Assembly: GCF_028293835.1 (NCBI RefSeq) | Contig: NZ_JAQGNX010000163.1 | Coordinates: 1 to 42,248 of the forward strand | DNA from: Pseudomonas sp. | Lineage (GTDB): Bacteria > Pseudomonadota > Gammaproteobacteria > Pseudomonadales > Pseudomonadaceae | Direction: 5' to 3' | Length of the DNA: 42,248 bases | Part shown: piece after piece, positions 41,569-42,248 of the stretch | Position numbering within the stretch: the stretch's first letter is position 1 | Layout of the letters: every line of letters starts with the position of its first letter | Program-made: the position numbers and the translations under genes | The notes under the pieces: model-generated | What the model saw: the letters and a program-made list of their open reading frames with translations, nothing else | The model's database searches: none | Told to the model about the DNA's origin: nothing

Positions 41569-41688
41569 AACGCATATTCCGTAAAGCCTGGGAGATCGGA
41601 ACCACCCAAATCCAGCGTCATGCCGGGGTTCCGGTGGGAGGTTTTAGATCATTCCCAAGCTTATCTGTGAAACCGTCGGAGTTGTTGG

Positions 41689-42248
41689 TTACTCGCTGAG
41701 CACCGCCAACTGATACCCCACGGCGCCCACGGTATGAATCAGCTTCGGCACATAACGCTCGTCGATTTTCGAGCGCAGGCGGTGGATGGCGATTTCAACT
41801 TTCTGGCTGTCGTTGTTGAACACTTGCGAGGCGATCAGTGACCGAGAAATGACGTCGCCCTGGCGGCTAACGAGCAATTGCAGCAATTCGAATTCTTGAT
41901 CGCTTAACGAGATACGCTGTCCACCACGGCTGATGCGTTGGCGTTGCACATCGATTTCCAAATCGGCAATCGCGTAACTGTCAGCGGTGCCCGTCGGTCC
42001 GCGTCGCAATAACGTACGCACACGGACGAGTAACTCTTCGAACGTGAACGGCTTGAGCAGGTAGTCGTCTGCGCCCAATTCCAACCCGCGCAGTCGGTCT
42101 TCAATGGCATCGCGCGCCGTTAGGAACAATACCGGCGTGGTGCCCCGCTTACGGATCAGTTGCAGCAGTTGCCAGCCGTTCAGGCCCGGCAACATGACGT
42201 CGAGGATCACCAGATCATAGGTTTGCTCTTCGACAAAGTGGCGACCTG
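41689..42248 (-). CDS. OmpR-family response regulator, 5' end outside the window
   Basis: Only the C-terminal 185 or so residues are present; the frame stays open to the right edge (RHFVEEQTYDLVILDVMLPG). The phospho-acceptor aspartate is in LDVMLPG. The receiver continues with PVLFLTARD and GADDYLLKPF (the conserved lysine). The winged-helix domain has LSDQEFELLQLLVSRQGDVISR and IHRLRSKID and ends VGAVGYQL. The sequence around RGLELGADDYLLKPFTFEELL resembles the heavy-metal (CopR/IrlR) branch. A GTG at 42210 is not the real start. A kinase gene is not visible downstream; only 120 bases with no recognised feature separate it from the AraC gene. Confidence 0.88.
   Translation of the reverse strand, partial: GRHFVEEQTYDLVILDVMLPGLNGWQLLQLIRKRGTTPVLFLTARDAIEDRLRGLELGADDYLLKPFTFEELLVRVRTLLRRGPTGTADSYAIADLEIDVQRQRISRGGQRISLSDQEFELLQLLVSRQGDVISRSLIASQVFNNDSQKVEIAIHRLRSKIDERYVPKLIHTVGAVGYQLAVLSE

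Noticed and set aside
41569..41688. Imperfect hairpin CCACC / GGTGG with TTTT after the AraC gene
   Set aside because: The stem is only five pairs with a long loop and four T; too weak to call a terminator.
1..42248. CRISPR arrays, integrase or transposase genes, rRNA, prophage genes
   Set aside because: No regularly spaced repeats, recombinase motifs or structural RNA genes were seen; repeats present are REP-type.

Overview
The window reads as chromosomal DNA of a fluorescens/putida-group Pseudomonas. The grounds are the glnA-(DUF4124)2-ntrB-ntrC order, moderately high GC with AT-rich promoter gaps, several Pseudomonas-type REP families that begin TGTAGG, a TonB with a cytoplasmic N-terminal extension, and a large sulfur-scavenging region of the kind these organisms carry. 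Species cannot be named from the sequence alone.

Layout. (1) 86-6106: nitrogen control, with glutamine synthetase, a small secreted cupin protein, two tandem DUF4124 proteins and the NtrB/NtrC two-component pair. (2) 6222-7259: an aldo/keto reductase. (3) About 7541-35876: a sulfur-nutrition region. It holds serine acetyltransferase (EpsC type), D-cysteine desulfhydrase, the TcyJLN cystine importer, two SfnB-family flavin oxidoreductases with an FMN monooxygenase, a MetQNI importer, a complete polar-amino-acid ABC importer, TauABC-like importer genes with a TauD-like dioxygenase, an orphan metQ, and an unusual sigma-54-interacting protein without a DNA-binding domain. Within it lie a methyltransferase, a three-gene RND efflux operon with two adaptors (TriABC-like), a two-repeat protein of unknown function and a decayed GNAT toxin gene. 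(4) 35962-42248: a small alpha/beta hydrolase, a decayed parDE locus, tonB-exbB-exbD, a fatty-acid desaturase divergent from an AraC-type regulator, and the 3' part of an OmpR-type response regulator that runs off the right edge.

How it fits together. The sulfur genes could import cystine, methionine-like compounds and sulfonate-like compounds, release sulfur from them oxidatively (SfnB, DszA-like and TauD-like enzymes) or by PLP chemistry (DcyD), and build cysteine through O-acetylserine. Four separate transcription units (tcyJLN, sfnB, tauA-like, tauD-like) share one promoter layout: a (A/T)(T/A)TCC block, then a TATA-like -10 starting 43-44 bases downstream, with no recognisable -35. This suggests one activator, possibly CysB, controls them.

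Repeats are frequent between genes. Two genes (the FMN monooxygenase and triC) end exactly on the TAG inside a REP terminus. Two toxin-antitoxin remnants lie at operon borders. No CRISPR array, rRNA, tRNA or intact insertion sequence was seen.
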